In this document: piece by piece, positions 24,838 to 34,380 of the stretch
How positions within the stretch are numbered: the first letter of the stretch is position 1
How the letters are laid out: each line of letters starts with the position of its first letter
Origin: Gammaproteobacteria bacterium
GTDB lineage: Bacteria; Pseudomonadota; Gammaproteobacteria; Ga0077536
Direction: 5' to 3'
NCBI GenBank assembly: GCA_020849475.1
Contig: JADLGE010000088.1
Span: 1 to 64,000 of the forward strand
DNA length: 64,000 bases
Position numbers and translations under genes: made by a program
The notes under the pieces: generated by a model
What the model was told of the DNA's origin: nothing
Database searches by the model: none
Seen by the model: the letters and a program-made list of their open reading frames with translations, nothing else

Positions 24838-25254
24838 ATGTCACTCAAAGGCACCAAGACCGAAGGCAACCTGAAAGCCGCGTTCGCCGGCGAATCCCAG
24901 GCCAACCGTCGTTATCTCTATTTCGCACAGAAGGCCGACGTCGAAGGCTACAACGACGTTTCCGCCGTGTTCCGTTCCACCGCGGAAGGCGAAACCGGTC
25001 ATGCCCACGGCCATCTTGAATATCTCGAAGCAGTGGGCGACCCGGCGACCGGCAAGCCGATAGGCAGCACCTCGCTGAACCTGCAGGCCGCCATCGCGGG
25101 CGAAACCCATGAGTACTCGGACATGTATCCGGGCATGGCCAAGACTGCGCGCGAAGAAGGCTTCGACGAAATCGCCGATTGGTTCGAGACCCTGGCCAAG
25201 GCCGAGCGCTCGCACGCCAATCGCTTCCAGAAGGCTCTCGACTCGCTGGGTTGA
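24838..25254 (+). CDS. Rubrerythrin (diiron domain only)
   Basis: A 138-residue ferritin-like diiron protein that reduces hydrogen peroxide. All expected ligands are present: E19, E52, H55, E89, E92, E123 and H126. The C-terminal rubredoxin-type Fe(SCys)4 domain of classical rubrerythrin is absent, so an external electron donor is needed. The ATG at 24838 has a strong ribosome site (GAGGAGGAA). First gene of a three-gene set with an Fe-S CCG-domain protein and DUF3501, a grouping I know from other proteobacteria. Confidence 0.92.
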   Translation: MSLKGTKTEGNLKAAFAGESQANRRYLYFAQKADVEGYNDVSAVFRSTAEGETGHAHGHLEYLEAVGDPATGKPIGSTSLNLQAAIAGETHEYSDMYPGMAKTAREEGFDEIADWFETLAKAERSHANRFQKALDSLG

Positions 25255-25278
25255 TGGCCGGCGGGAAACCGCTATGGC

Positions 25279-25310
25279 AGAAGCCGGGCCCGCGCCCGGC
25301 TTCTTTGTCT
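25279..25310 (+). terminator. Hairpin between rubrerythrin and the Fe-S protein gene
   Basis: An 11-bp stem AGAAGCCGGGC/GCCCGGCTTCT (25279-25304, loop of four) followed by TTGTCT. The downstream gene begins 33 bases later with no obvious promoter between, so this looks like a partial terminator. It could leave rubrerythrin in excess over the two downstream proteins, or protect the rubrerythrin message 3' end. Confidence 0.7.
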
Positions 25311-25336
25311 GTACGAGGTAAAAGCAGGTTGCACCC

Positions 25337-26662
25337 ATGAACGAACGCAGTGGCGAACGGCGCGAAGGCTCCCTGGACGCTCCGACCCGGCATCCGATTG
25401 CGTGGCAAGAAGAGTCGTTTTACGACGAAGCCGCGCTCGAAAAGGAGCTTGAGCGGGTCTATGACATCTGCCACGGTTGTCGGCGCTGCGTAAGCCTGTG
25501 CAATGCGTTCCCGACGCTGTTCGACCTGGTCGACAACTCCAGCACCATGGAAGTGGACGGCATTGCCAAGGCCGATTACGGCAAGGTCGTCGATCAATGC
25601 TACCTGTGCGATCTGTGTTACATGACCAAGTGCCCCTACGTGCCACCCCACGAGTGGAACGTGGATTTTCCGCATCTCATGCTGCGCGCCAAGGCAGTCA
25701 AGTTCAAAAAGGAAGGCGCGTCGCTGCGCGACAAGGTGCTGACCTCGACCGACATGGTCGGCTCGCTGGCCGGCATTCCGGTGGTCGCCGAAGTGGTGAA
25801 CGCGGTCAACGCCAACGGCGCGGCGCGCAAGCTCATGCAGAGCGCCATTGGCGTGCATGCCGAGGCGCCGCTGCCCAAATTCCACAGCAACAATGCGCGC
25901 AAAGTGCTGGCCAAGCGGCCGGCGGCCAGCAACACCGACGATGCAATCGCGCTCTACCTCACTTGCTATGGCAATCGCAATGCGCCCGAGACCGTGGCCG
26001 ACATGGTGGCGGTGTTCGAGCACAACGGCATCGCGGTGCGCCTGTTGGAGAAGGAGGTGTGCTGCGGCATGCCCAAGCTCGAACTGGGCGATCTCGAGAC
26101 CGTGGCCAGGCACAAGGACATCAACATTCCCCCCTTGCTGAGGCTGGCCGAGCAGGGGCTGCGCATTACCGCGCCGATTCCGAGTTGCGTACTCATGTAT
26201 CGCCAGGAATTGCCCTTGCTGTTCCCCGAGGACGAGCGCGTGCAGAAAGTGCGGGCGGCGTTCGTCGACCCGTACGAATACCTCATGGCGCGCCATCGCG
26301 CCGGCAAGCTGCGGACGGATTTCAAAAGCAGCATAGGCAAGGTTGCCTGGCATGCGCCCTGCCATCAGCGGGTGCAGAACATCGGGCAGAAGACCCGCGA
26401 GATGCTGGAACTCGTGCCGGGCACCGAAGTGGTGGTCATCGACCGCTGCTCCGGGCATGACGGCACCTACGCCGTCAAGGAAGAAAATTATGCTTTCGCG
26501 CAGAAGATCTGCCGGCCCATCGTCAAGCGTATCTCTGACAGCCAGGTCGACCATTACGTCAGTGACTGTCCGATGGCCGGCGAACTGATTGAGCATGGCG
26601 TTGCCAATGGCAGCCATGCGACTTCGGCTTTCACTCTACTGAAGCACGCTTACGGAATCTGA
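25337..26662 (+). CDS. GlpC/HdrD-like iron-sulfur protein with two CCG domains
   Basis: A 441-residue cytoplasmic protein. Two [4Fe-4S] ferredoxin-type motifs lie near residues 45-100: CHGCRRCVSLCNAFP and CYLCDLCYMTKCP. Two CCG cysteine-rich domains follow, seen as TCYGN with EKEVCCGMPK, and WHAPCHQRVQN with DRCSGHDG. The layout matches the heterodisulfide-reductase D / glycerol-3-phosphate dehydrogenase subunit C family. As the middle gene between rubrerythrin and DUF3501, it is the natural candidate for the electron donor to rubrerythrin (inference). No flavin or glycerol phosphate dehydrogenase gene is nearby. Confidence 0.88.
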   Translation: MNERSGERREGSLDAPTRHPIAWQEESFYDEAALEKELERVYDICHGCRRCVSLCNAFPTLFDLVDNSSTMEVDGIAKADYGKVVDQCYLCDLCYMTKCPYVPPHEWNVDFPHLMLRAKAVKFKKEGASLRDKVLTSTDMVGSLAGIPVVAEVVNAVNANGAARKLMQSAIGVHAEAPLPKFHSNNARKVLAKRPAASNTDDAIALYLTCYGNRNAPETVADMVAVFEHNGIAVRLLEKEVCCGMPKLELGDLETVARHKDINIPPLLRLAEQGLRITAPIPSCVLMYRQELPLLFPEDERVQKVRAAFVDPYEYLMARHRAGKLRTDFKSSIGKVAWHAPCHQRVQNIGQKTREMLELVPGTEVVVIDRCSGHDGTYAVKEENYAFAQKICRPIVKRISDSQVDHYVSDCPMAGELIEHGVANGSHATSAFTLLKHAYGI

Positions 26663-26671
26663 CCACCTGCC

Positions 26672-27253
26672 ATGCAAAAGCTGACCCGCGCCGAACTGCT
26701 CACTCTCGAGGCCTATCACGAACAGCGTGCCGACATGCGCCGCCGCGTGCTCGCGCACAAGGCCAATCGCAAGGTCTTTATCGGCGCCCACGTGGGGCTG
26801 TATTTCGAAGACCGCCTGACGGTGCAATACCAGATCCAGGAAATGCTGCGCGTCGAGCGCATCTTTGCGAGCGCCGCCATCGAGGAAGAACTGGCGGCCT
26901 ACAATCCGCTCATTCCCGACGGCGACAACTTGAAAGCAACCTTCATGCTGGAGTACGAGGACGTCGCCGAGCGGCAGCTGGCGCTGGCACGCCTGCGCGG
27001 TGTCGAGCACCGCGTGTGGCTGGAAGTCGCCGGTTCGCCGCGCGTGTTCGGCATCGCCGATGAGGATCTCGAACGGGCCGACGAAGACAAGACCTCGGCG
27101 GTGCACTTTCTGCGCTTCCAGCTCGACGCCGACGCAATCAAGGCCTTCCAGCAGGGCGCCGAGGTCAGATTCGGCATCGATCATCCGGCCTGCCAGGCCG
27201 AGGTCGCGTTGACGCCGGCGGTGCGCGAGACCCTTGCCGCCGATTTCAGTTGA
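26672..27253 (+). CDS. DUF3501 family protein
   Basis: A 193-residue soluble protein starting MQKLTRAELLTLEAYHEQR and containing the RFQLDADAIKAFQQGAEVRFGIDHP segment typical of DUF3501. Function unknown; the family travels with rubrerythrin and the CCG-domain Fe-S protein. It follows the Fe-S gene by 9 bases. No cysteine motif is visible, so it is probably not a redox carrier itself. Confidence 0.85.
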   Translation: MQKLTRAELLTLEAYHEQRADMRRRVLAHKANRKVFIGAHVGLYFEDRLTVQYQIQEMLRVERIFASAAIEEELAAYNPLIPDGDNLKATFMLEYEDVAERQLALARLRGVEHRVWLEVAGSPRVFGIADEDLERADEDKTSAVHFLRFQLDADAIKAFQQGAEVRFGIDHPACQAEVALTPAVRETLAADFS

Positions 27254-27288
27254 GGGCGGCGAGCGTTTCGCACAGCCAGGGGCTTTGG

Positions 27289-27294
27289 CATAAT
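27289..27294 (+). promoter_or_regulatory. Candidate -10 box for parE
   Basis: CATAAT, 26 bases before the parE start, with a weak TTTCGC 17 bases further upstream. Confidence 0.35.
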
Positions 27295-27320
27295 CGCGCC
27301 GGTTTTCGCCACGCCAACGA

Positions 27321-29240
27321 ATGCGCCGCCGGCGCGATGGAATCCAGCCTTTGAGCTCACGCTACGACGCCGCGGACATTGAAGTCCTGACCGGTCTTGA
27401 ACCGGTACGCAAACGGCCGGGGATGTATACCGACACCTCGCGCCCCAATCACCTGGTGCAGGAGGTGGTCGACAACAGCGTCGACGAGGCCATCGCCGGG
27501 CACTGCTCGCAAATCGATGTGACGCTGCATGCCGATGGCGCCATCACGGTCGCTGACAACGGTCGCGGTATGCCGGTGGACGAGCATCCGGGCGAGAAGA
27601 TCAGCGGCGTGGAAGTGGTGCTGACGCGCCTGCACGCGGGCGGCAAGTTCTCGCGCAAGAACTATAAGTACTCGGGCGGCCTGCATGGCGTGGGCGTGTC
27701 GGTGGTCAACGCCTTGTCGAAGGAACTCGAGGTGCGCGTGCGCCGTGGCGGCCGCGAGTACATGATGTCTTTCCGCGGTGGCGAAACGCACAGCTCCCTG
27801 AAAGAAGTTGGCACCGTCGGCGCGCGCAACACCGGCACCAGCATCCGCTTTCTGCCCGACGAAAAATATTTCGACACGGTCAAAATCGCCCTGCCGCGCC
27901 TGAAACACCTGCTGCGCGCCAAGGCCGTGCTGTGTCCCGGACTCACCATCAAGTTCCACGACGAAGCGAGCAGCGAAAAGCTCGAGTGGCATTTCGAACA
28001 TGGCCTGACCAGCTACCTTGCCGAAGCGCTGCAAGGTGCGGAGCTGGTGCCGAATGAACCGTTCACCGGCGACATCGAAGGATCGCACGAACACGCAACC
28101 TGGGCCTTGCACTGGGTCGCCGATGAATTCGAGCTGGTGACCGAATCCTATGTGAACCTCGTGCCGACAGTGCAGGGCGGCACCCATGTTGCCGGTCTGC
28201 GGCAGGGCCTGCTGGAGGCGATGCGCGAGTTCTGCGACAACCGCAATCTCCTGCCGCGCGGCGTCAAGCTCGCCCCCGAAGATGTCTTCGAACGGTGCAC
28301 CTACATCCTGTCGGTGAAGCTCGAAGAGCCGCAGTTCTCTGGCCAGACCAAGGAGCGCCTGTCATCGCGCGGTTGCGCGGCCTTCGTCACCGGCGTGGTG
28401 CGCGATGCCTTCAGCCTGTGGCTGCACCAGCACGTGGAAAGCGGCGAGCATATTGCTGAAATCGCCATCAGCCGCGCGCAGCGGCGCTTGAAAGCCGCCA
28501 AGGTGGTGCGCAAGCGCGTGACCGGCAACGGCCCGGCGCTGCCCGGCAAGCTCGCCGATTGCTCGGGCCAGGAGTTCGAACGCACCGAGTTGTTCCTGGT
28601 CGAGGGCGACTCCGCCGGCGGCTCGGCCAAGCAGGCGCGCGACCGCGAGTTCCAGGCCATCCTGCCCTTGCGCGGCAAGATTCTGAATACCTGGGAAGTC
28701 GATTCGGCGCAGGTGCTGGCGTCCAATGAAGTGCATGACATCGCCGTCGCGCTCGGTATCGATCCGGGCGCGCCCGATCTCACCAACCTGCGCTACGGCA
28801 AGGTCTGCATCCTGGCCGACGCCGATTCTGACGGCCTGCACATCGCGACCCTGCTGTGCGCGTTGTTCGTCAAGCATTTCCGTTCGCTGGTCGAGGCGGG
28901 GCGGGTGTACGTAGCCATGCCGCCCTTGTTCCGCATCGATGTCGGCAAGGAGGTCTTCTACGCGCTCGACGAAGACGAGAAGACCGCCGTGCTCGAGCGC
29001 ATCACCGCGCAGAAGATCAAAGGCCGGGTCAACGTGCAGCGCTTCAAGGGTCTCGGTGAAATGAATCCCCTGCAGTTGCGCGAGACCACCATGGCCACCG
29101 CCACCCGTCGCCTGGTGCGATTGAATATCGACAATCCCGAGGAATGTGTGGCCTTGATGGACATGCTGCTGGCCAAGAAGCGTTCCGGCGATCGGCGCGC
29201 ATGGCTGGAACGCAAGGGCAACCTTGCGAGTGTCAATTGA
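27321..29240 (+). CDS. parE: DNA topoisomerase IV subunit B
   Basis: A 639-residue GHKL ATPase subunit of topoisomerase IV, which decatenates chromosomes. The ATP-binding motifs are visible: QEVVDNSVDEA (Bergerat Glu/Asn), VADNGRGMPVDEHP and YSGGLHGVGVSVVNALS. The TOPRIM domain shows LVEGDSAGGSAKQ and DADSDGLH, and the C-terminal QRFKGLGEMNP is conserved. The length (about 630) and the downstream parC distinguish it from gyrB. The start at ATG 27321 is used; a TTG at 27351 also fits. Confidence 0.95.
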   Translation: MRRRRDGIQPLSSRYDAADIEVLTGLEPVRKRPGMYTDTSRPNHLVQEVVDNSVDEAIAGHCSQIDVTLHADGAITVADNGRGMPVDEHPGEKISGVEVVLTRLHAGGKFSRKNYKYSGGLHGVGVSVVNALSKELEVRVRRGGREYMMSFRGGETHSSLKEVGTVGARNTGTSIRFLPDEKYFDTVKIALPRLKHLLRAKAVLCPGLTIKFHDEASSEKLEWHFEHGLTSYLAEALQGAELVPNEPFTGDIEGSHEHATWALHWVADEFELVTESYVNLVPTVQGGTHVAGLRQGLLEAMREFCDNRNLLPRGVKLAPEDVFERCTYILSVKLEEPQFSGQTKERLSSRGCAAFVTGVVRDAFSLWLHQHVESGEHIAEIAISRAQRRLKAAKVVRKRVTGNGPALPGKLADCSGQEFERTELFLVEGDSAGGSAKQARDREFQAILPLRGKILNTWEVDSAQVLASNEVHDIAVALGIDPGAPDLTNLRYGKVCILADADSDGLHIATLLCALFVKHFRSLVEAGRVYVAMPPLFRIDVGKEVFYALDEDEKTAVLERITAQKIKGRVNVQRFKGLGEMNPLQLRETTMATATRRLVRLNIDNPEECVALMDMLLAKKRSGDRRAWLERKGNLASVN

Positions 29241-29254
29241 GGACCTGAACGACC

Positions 29255-31501
29255 ATGGCCAGTGGCGACGATTCATTCGATCTGGAGCAGATCCCCTTAA
29301 GCGAATTCACCGAGCGCGCCTACCTCGATTATTCGATGTACGTGATTCTCGATCGCGCCCTGCCGCATATCGGCGACGGTCTGAAGCCGGTGCAGCGGCG
29401 CATTATTTATGCAATGTCGGAGCTTGGCCTCGACGCCACCGCCAAGTTCAAGAAGTCGGCGCGCACCGTCGGCGATGTGATCGGCAAGTTCCACCCGCAC
29501 GGCGATTCGGCCTGTTACGAAGCGATGGTGCTGATGGCGCAGCCCTTCAGCTATCGCTATCCCTTGATCGACGGCCAGGGCAATTGGGGCTCGACCGACG
29601 ACCCGAAGTCCTTCGCCGCCATGCGCTACACCGAAGCCAAGCTCACGCCCTATGCGGACGTGCTGCTCGGCGAACTCGCGCAGGGCACCGCCGACTGGGT
29701 GCCGAACTTCGACGGCACGCTGGAAGAGCCATCCTTGCTGCCGGCGCGTCTGCCCAATGTGCTGTTGAACGGCACCACCGGCATCGCGGTCGGCATGGCG
29801 ACCGACATTCCGCCGCACAATCTGCGGGAAGTGGCGCAGGCCTGCATCCATCTGCTCGACGAACCCAAGGCCACGCTGGATGACTTGTGCAACATCATCC
29901 CGGCGCCGGACTTTCCCGGCGGTGGCGAGATCATCACCTCGCGCGCCGATCTGCGCGCACTGTACGCAACCGGCAATGGCACGGTGCGCTTGCGCGCGAA
30001 GTACGTGACGGAAGACGGCAACATCATCGTCACGGCGCTGCCTTACCAGAGTTCGGGCTCGAAGATCCTCGAGCAGATTGCCGCGCAGATGCAGGCCAAG
30101 AAGCTGCCACTCATCGAAGATCTGCGCGACGAGTCGTCCCATGAGACGCCGGTGCGGCTGGTACTGGTGCCGCGCTCGAACCGCGTCGACGTCGAGCCCT
30201 TGATGCAGCATCTGTTCGCGACCACCGATCTCGAACGCAATTACCGTGTCAATCTCAACGTGATTGGCGCCGATGGCCTGCCGGCGGTCTACAACCTGCG
30301 CGATCTTCTGAACAACTGGCTGGAGTACCGCGTCAGTACGGTGCGGCGCCGCCTGCAGTTCCGCCTCGACAAGGTCATGGCGCGCCTGCATGTGTTGGAA
30401 GGCTATCTCATCGCCTTTCTCAACATCGATGAAGTCATTCACATCATCCGCACCGAAGAGCACCCCAAGGCGGTGTTGATGGTGCGTTTCGGCCTCACCG
30501 ATATCCAGGCCGACGCCATTCTCGATCTGCGCCTGCGTCACCTCGCGCGCCTCGAGGAAATGCGTATCCGCGGCGAGCAGGCGGAGCTCGAAAAGGAGCG
30601 CAAGGCACTCGAACAGACCCTCGGCTCGAACAGGCGTCTGCGCAACCTGGTGCGCGACGAGATTCACGCCGACATGGAGAAATTCGGCGACGCGCGGCGC
30701 TGCGAAGTCATTGAGCGAGAGGCGGCGCAGGCACTGGCGGAGACCGATCTCATCGCTGCCGAAGCGGTGACGGTGGTGCTGTCGACCAAGGGCTGGGTGC
30801 GCGCGGCGAAGGGCCACGATCTCAATCCGCGCGAGCTGAGTTTCCGCAGTGGCGACGAATACCAGGCCGCGGCGCGCGGCAAGAGCAACCAGAACGCGGT
30901 GTTCTTCGATTCGACCGGCCGCGCCTACACCTTGCCCGCCCATGGCCTGCCATCGGCGCGGGGCCTCGGCGAGCCTTTGTCAGGCCGGCTCACGCCGCCC
31001 GAAGGTGCGACCTTTGCCGGTGTGGTGATGGCGGGCACGCGGCCGTGGGTGTTGATGGCGTCCGATCACGGCTATGGCTTCATCGCCGAAGTCGAAGAAC
31101 TCACCACCAAGAACCGCGCTGGCAAAGCGGTGTTGAGCCTTGCACCCGGCGCACGGGTGTTGTCGCCGGTGGCGTTCGACAATCCCGATGAGGAATGGGT
31201 GGCATGCGCGACCAACAGCGGTCACCTGCTGGTGTTTCCGGTCGCGGAGATGCCACGCATGGCGCGCGGCAAGGGCCAGAAGATCATGCAGATCCCGACC
31301 AACAAGCTGCGCTCGCGTGAAGAGATCATGCAGGCGATTTGCGTGTTGAAGCCGGGCCAGGAATTACGCATCTATTCCGGCAACCGCCACCTCACCTTGA
31401 AGGATGCCGACCAGCAGCATTACGTTGCCGACAGGGCGCGGCGCGGGCTGAAGTTGCCACGCGGCTTTCAGCGCGTTGATCGTATCGAGGCGGTGGAATA
31501 G
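29255..31501 (+). CDS. parC: DNA topoisomerase IV subunit A
   Basis: A 748-residue DNA-cleaving subunit of topoisomerase IV. The catalytic tyrosine is Y125 in [10 protein letters not shown]. The quinolone-resistance region [11 protein letters not shown] has S85 and E89, the susceptible-type residues at positions equivalent to E. coli S80 and E84. A coiled-coil region lies near residues 430-470, and the C-terminal third forms the DNA-wrapping propeller. It follows parE by 14 bases with GAGG upstream, one operon. Confidence 0.96.
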   Translation: MASGDDSFDLEQIPLSEFTERAYLDYSMYVILDRALPHIGDGLKPVQRRIIYAMSELGLDATAKFKKSARTVGDVIGKFHPHGDSACYEAMVLMAQPFSYRYPLIDGQGNWGSTDDPKSFAAMRYTEAKLTPYADVLLGELAQGTADWVPNFDGTLEEPSLLPARLPNVLLNGTTGIAVGMATDIPPHNLREVAQACIHLLDEPKATLDDLCNIIPAPDFPGGGEIITSRADLRALYATGNGTVRLRAKYVTEDGNIIVTALPYQSSGSKILEQIAAQMQAKKLPLIEDLRDESSHETPVRLVLVPRSNRVDVEPLMQHLFATTDLERNYRVNLNVIGADGLPAVYNLRDLLNNWLEYRVSTVRRRLQFRLDKVMARLHVLEGYLIAFLNIDEVIHIIRTEEHPKAVLMVRFGLTDIQADAILDLRLRHLARLEEMRIRGEQAELEKERKALEQTLGSNRRLRNLVRDEIHADMEKFGDARRCEVIEREAAQALAETDLIAAEAVTVVLSTKGWVRAAKGHDLNPRELSFRSGDEYQAAARGKSNQNAVFFDSTGRAYTLPAHGLPSARGLGEPLSGRLTPPEGATFAGVVMAGTRPWVLMASDHGYGFIAEVEELTTKNRAGKAVLSLAPGARVLSPVAFDNPDEEWVACATNSGHLLVFPVAEMPRMARGKGQKIMQIPTNKLRSREEIMQAICVLKPGQELRIYSGNRHLTLKDADQQHYVADRARRGLKLPRGFQRVDRIEAVE

Positions 31502-31505
31502 CGGG

Positions 31506-31540
31506 ATAAAAAAGGCGGGCCGGCGCAAGCGCCGGCCCGC
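31506..31540 (-). terminator. Strong intrinsic terminator in the parC-epmB gap
   Basis: A perfect 10-bp GC stem GCGGGCCGGC/GCCGGCCCGC (31515-31540) is followed on the minus strand by six T residues. It can end the epmB transcript or a separate small RNA; the stem may also help end parC on the plus strand. Confidence 0.85.
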
Positions 31541-31600
31541 TAGGTTGAACGGACCAGGGAGGGTAGGGATGTTCCGTTCAGACCCCTGTATCGTCCCCAA
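31506..31600 (-). ncRNA. Small RNA candidate with a C-rich hairpin loop
   Basis: On the minus strand an 8-bp stem (31546-31553 with 31573-31580) displays a 19-base loop that reads CATCCCTACCCTCCCTGG, immediately followed by a strong terminator. C-rich loops of this kind pair with Shine-Dalgarno sequences in known small RNAs such as Xanthomonas sX13. The 5' end and promoter are not clear: it may be a 3' UTR product of epmB, whose stop is about 100 bases upstream. Confidence 0.35.
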
Positions 31601-31678
31601 ACGGCCGGCCCTTTAGATTTTTTTTGCGACCTACTGCGCTTTGCGCGCGACGCAGCGAGTCGAGCGATTGGCGGCTTT

Positions 31679-32683
31679 TTACAGCGCCGACAGCGGCAGT
31701 TTGCTGTCCGCGCCTGGTACCTCGCGCACGAAGCGCGGCACCAGATAGCCGGGCAGTCGCGCGCGCAGTGCCTGTTCGATGTGCGCGGCGCGCAGGTCGC
31801 CGGCATCGAAATGCGCGGTGCCGCGCACCCGATCCAGCACATGCACGTAATAAGGCAGCACACCCGCTTCAAACAGCGTTTCGCAGAGCGCGGCGAGCGT
31901 CATCGCGTCGTCATTCACGCCGCGCAATAACACGGCCTGATTGAGCAGAGTGACACCAGCGCGTTTCAGCGCGGCGAGCGCCGCGCGCACTTCGGAATCC
32001 AGCTCCTGTGCATGATTGGCGTGGATCACCAGCGCCGTGTTCATGCGTGCCGTGGCAAGCACATCGAGCAGTCGCGAGGTGATGCGGGCCGGCAGCACTA
32101 CCGGCAAGCGCGAATGGATGCGCAGACGACGGACATGGGGCAGGGCGTCGAGCCGCGTCACCAGCGACGCCAGCTGGGCATCGTCCAGCACCAGTGGATC
32201 GCCGCCACTCAGGATCACCTCGTGCAAGGAAGTGTCGGCCGCGAGGGCGCCGAGCGCGGCGCTGAGGGCGGCGTTGCCGACGCTCTCCCCGTAAGGAAAC
32301 TCGCGGCGGAAACAGTAGCGGCAATGAATGGCGCAGGCGCCGGTCACCATCAGCAAGGCGCGGCCCTGGTATTTGCGAATGAGCGCGCCGTCGGCGTAGT
32401 GGCTGGTCTCCTGCAACGGGTCGGCGCTATAGCCGGCGACGTCCTCGTCCTCGACGGACAAGGGCAGGACCTGGCGGAGCAGGGCGTCATCGACATCGCC
32501 AGGGCGCATGCGCGCCGCAAACGCGCGCGTCACGCGGAACGGAAAGGGGCTGTCAGGCGCGAGGGCGACCGCATCGGCGGCGATGCCGAGGTCGGCCAAC
32601 AGCTGCGCGGGCGAGCGGTAGGCATCACGCAATTGCGCGCGCCAATCCGCCGTCTCCACCACCTGCTGGCTTCGCGCTATCAT
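31679..32683 (-). CDS. epmB: EF-P beta-lysylation protein (radical SAM lysine 2,3-aminomutase)
   Basis: A 334-residue radical SAM/PLP enzyme that converts (S)-alpha-lysine to (R)-beta-lysine for attachment to EF-P. The radical SAM cluster motif is [11 protein letters not shown] near residues 117-127, followed by [10 protein letters not shown]. The C-terminal half contains [17 protein letters not shown] as in E. coli EpmB. The start at 32683 aligns with the E. coli N-terminus; an upstream ATG at 32725 would overlap the efp start. Divergent from efp, with only 34 bases between the two start codons. Confidence 0.92.
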   Translation of the reverse strand: MIARSQQVVETADWRAQLRDAYRSPAQLLADLGIAADAVALAPDSPFPFRVTRAFAARMRPGDVDDALLRQVLPLSVEDEDVAGYSADPLQETSHYADGALIRKYQGRALLMVTGACAIHCRYCFRREFPYGESVGNAALSAALGALAADTSLHEVILSGGDPLVLDDAQLASLVTRLDALPHVRRLRIHSRLPVVLPARITSRLLDVLATARMNTALVIHANHAQELDSEVRAALAALKRAGVTLLNQAVLLRGVNDDAMTLAALCETLFEAGVLPYYVHVLDRVRGTAHFDAGDLRAAHIEQALRARLPGYLVPRFVREVPGADSKLPLSAL

Positions 32684-32717
32684 GTCGGCCGCCGAAATTC
32701 TGGAAACACCAAGGTCT

Positions 32718-33287
32718 ATGGCCACTTACAGCACGAACCAGTTCAAGCCCGGGCTCAAGCTCATGTTTGATGGGGATCCCTATACCATCATCGACAACGA
32801 ATTCGTCAAACCCGGCAAGGGACAGGCGTTCAATCGTATCAAAATCCGTAATCTCAAGACCGGCCGCACCATCGAAAAGACCATGAAGTCCGGCGATACC
32901 GCGGAAGGCGCCGACGTGGTGGATCTGGAACTGCAGTTCCTCTACACCGACGGCGAGGAATACGTCTTCATGAACCCGCAGACCTTCGACCAGCTCATCG
33001 CGCCGGCCGCCGCCATGGCCGACGCGGCGAAGTGGCTGAAGGGCCAGGAGATGTGCCAGGTCACGCTGTGGAACGACGCTCCCTTGAGTGTTTCGCCGCC
33101 CAACTTCGTGGTGCTGAAAATCATCGAGACCGATCCGGGTCTGCGCGGCGACACCGCCACCGGCGGCACCAAGCCGGCCAAGATGGAGACCGGCGCAGTG
33201 GTCAAGGTGCCGTTGTTCATCGAGCAGGGCGACCTGCTGCGCATCGACACCCGCACCGGTGAATACGTGTCACGCGCCAAGGAATAA
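32718..33287 (+). CDS. efp: Translation elongation factor P
   Basis: A 189-residue EF-P that rescues ribosomes stalled on polyproline. The modified lysine is K34 in VKPGKGQAF, the lysine type recognised by EpmA/EpmB. Both OB domains are present ([14 protein letters not shown] and the C-terminal [22 protein letters not shown]). The ATG at 32718 gives the standard N-terminus [12 protein letters not shown]. Flanked by both modification genes. Confidence 0.96.
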   Translation: MATYSTNQFKPGLKLMFDGDPYTIIDNEFVKPGKGQAFNRIKIRNLKTGRTIEKTMKSGDTAEGADVVDLELQFLYTDGEEYVFMNPQTFDQLIAPAAAMADAAKWLKGQEMCQVTLWNDAPLSVSPPNFVVLKIIETDPGLRGDTATGGTKPAKMETGAVVKVPLFIEQGDLLRIDTRTGEYVSRAKE

Positions 33288-33297
33288 GCCGGTTCCC

Positions 33298-34296
33298 TTG
33301 CGCAACCCGGCTTGGCGACCCAGCGCATCGTTGACGACAATGCGCCGGCGCGCGGCGGTGGTGGCGGCCCTGCGTGCCTACTTCGACGCGCAGGGCGTAT
33401 GCGAAGTGGCGACGCCGCTGCTGTCGCCCCAGGCCGCCACCGAGCCGACTCTCAGTAATCTCGCCGTCGCCCATCCTTTCGCCGGCAGCCGCGACTGGTA
33501 TTTGCGTACCTCGCCCGAGTCGGCCATGAAGCGTCTGCTGGCGGCCGGCAGCGGTGACATCTACCAGCTCGGTCCGGTGTTTCGCGCCGACGAGCGCGGT
33601 CGTCATCACTTGACCGAATTCACGCTGCTCGAGTGGTACCGGGTCGGCTACACCTTGAGCGAACTCATGGACGATGTGGCGGGCGCGATGGCGGCCGCCG
33701 GCTTCAGCCGCGCCATCGCACGGCTGTCCTACGATGACTTGTTCGCGGGACAGTTCGGCGCGCCGCCCCAGGTGTTCGCCAATGCCGAGCTGGCTGCGCT
33801 GGCAAGCGCGCGCGGTCTGAACCTTTCGGCTGCCGATCAACAGGATCGCGCGCTGCTGCTCGATTGTCTGTACGCCTGCGTACTCGAACCCGCGCTCAAG
33901 ACCCTGGGCGCGGTGTTCCTTTATGACTATCCGCCTGAACTGCGGGCCTATGCGCGTCTCGGTGCAACGCAGCCAGTGCACGCCGCGCGTTTCGAACTGG
34001 TGGTCGATGGTCTTGAACTGGGCAATGGCTACTTCGAGATAGTCGATGCCGAAGAGCAGGCGCGCTGTTTCGCCGAAGAGAATGCCACGCGCGCCGCGCG
34101 CGAGCTGCCGCTGGTCGCGCCCGATTCGGCATGGCTCGCCGCGCTCAGCCACGGCCTGCCGGACTGTGCCGGCGTTGCCGTCGGCATCGAGCGTTTATTG
34201 ATGGTGCTTGGCCTCGGCGCCAGTGTCGACGAGGTCAGCCTGTTCGCCCACGAACTGGACGACGAGCAGCACGGCGCATGCTCGAGTATCACTTGA
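33298..34296 (+). CDS. epmA: EF-P lysine ligase (GenX/PoxA)
   Basis: A 332-residue class II lysyl-tRNA-synthetase paralogue that attaches beta-lysine to EF-P K34. Class II motifs are visible: motif 2 YQLGPVFRADERGRHHLTEFTLLEWYR, motif 3 GVAVGIERLLMVLG; the tRNA anticodon-binding domain is absent. The N-terminal WRPSAS stretch matches E. coli EpmA, so translation must begin upstream of it. The only suitable start is TTG 33298, 10 bases after the efp stop; the ATG at 33340 would remove conserved residues. Confidence 0.92.
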   Translation: MRNPAWRPSASLTTMRRRAAVVAALRAYFDAQGVCEVATPLLSPQAATEPTLSNLAVAHPFAGSRDWYLRTSPESAMKRLLAAGSGDIYQLGPVFRADERGRHHLTEFTLLEWYRVGYTLSELMDDVAGAMAAAGFSRAIARLSYDDLFAGQFGAPPQVFANAELAALASARGLNLSAADQQDRALLLDCLYACVLEPALKTLGAVFLYDYPPELRAYARLGATQPVHAARFELVVDGLELGNGYFEIVDAEEQARCFAEENATRAARELPLVAPDSAWLAALSHGLPDCAGVAVGIERLLMVLGLGASVDEVSLFAHELDDEQHGACSSIT

Positions 34297-34380
34297 AGTT
34301 CGACATTCTGATTTTTTTGAATCAGTAACTTAAGTAGACTATCTGAACCTGTACATGATTGACGGACTACAGCGCTAGCG

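Noticed and set aside
29255-29600. Quinolone-resistance mutation in parC
   Set aside because: The S85 and E89 positions carry the susceptible-type residues.
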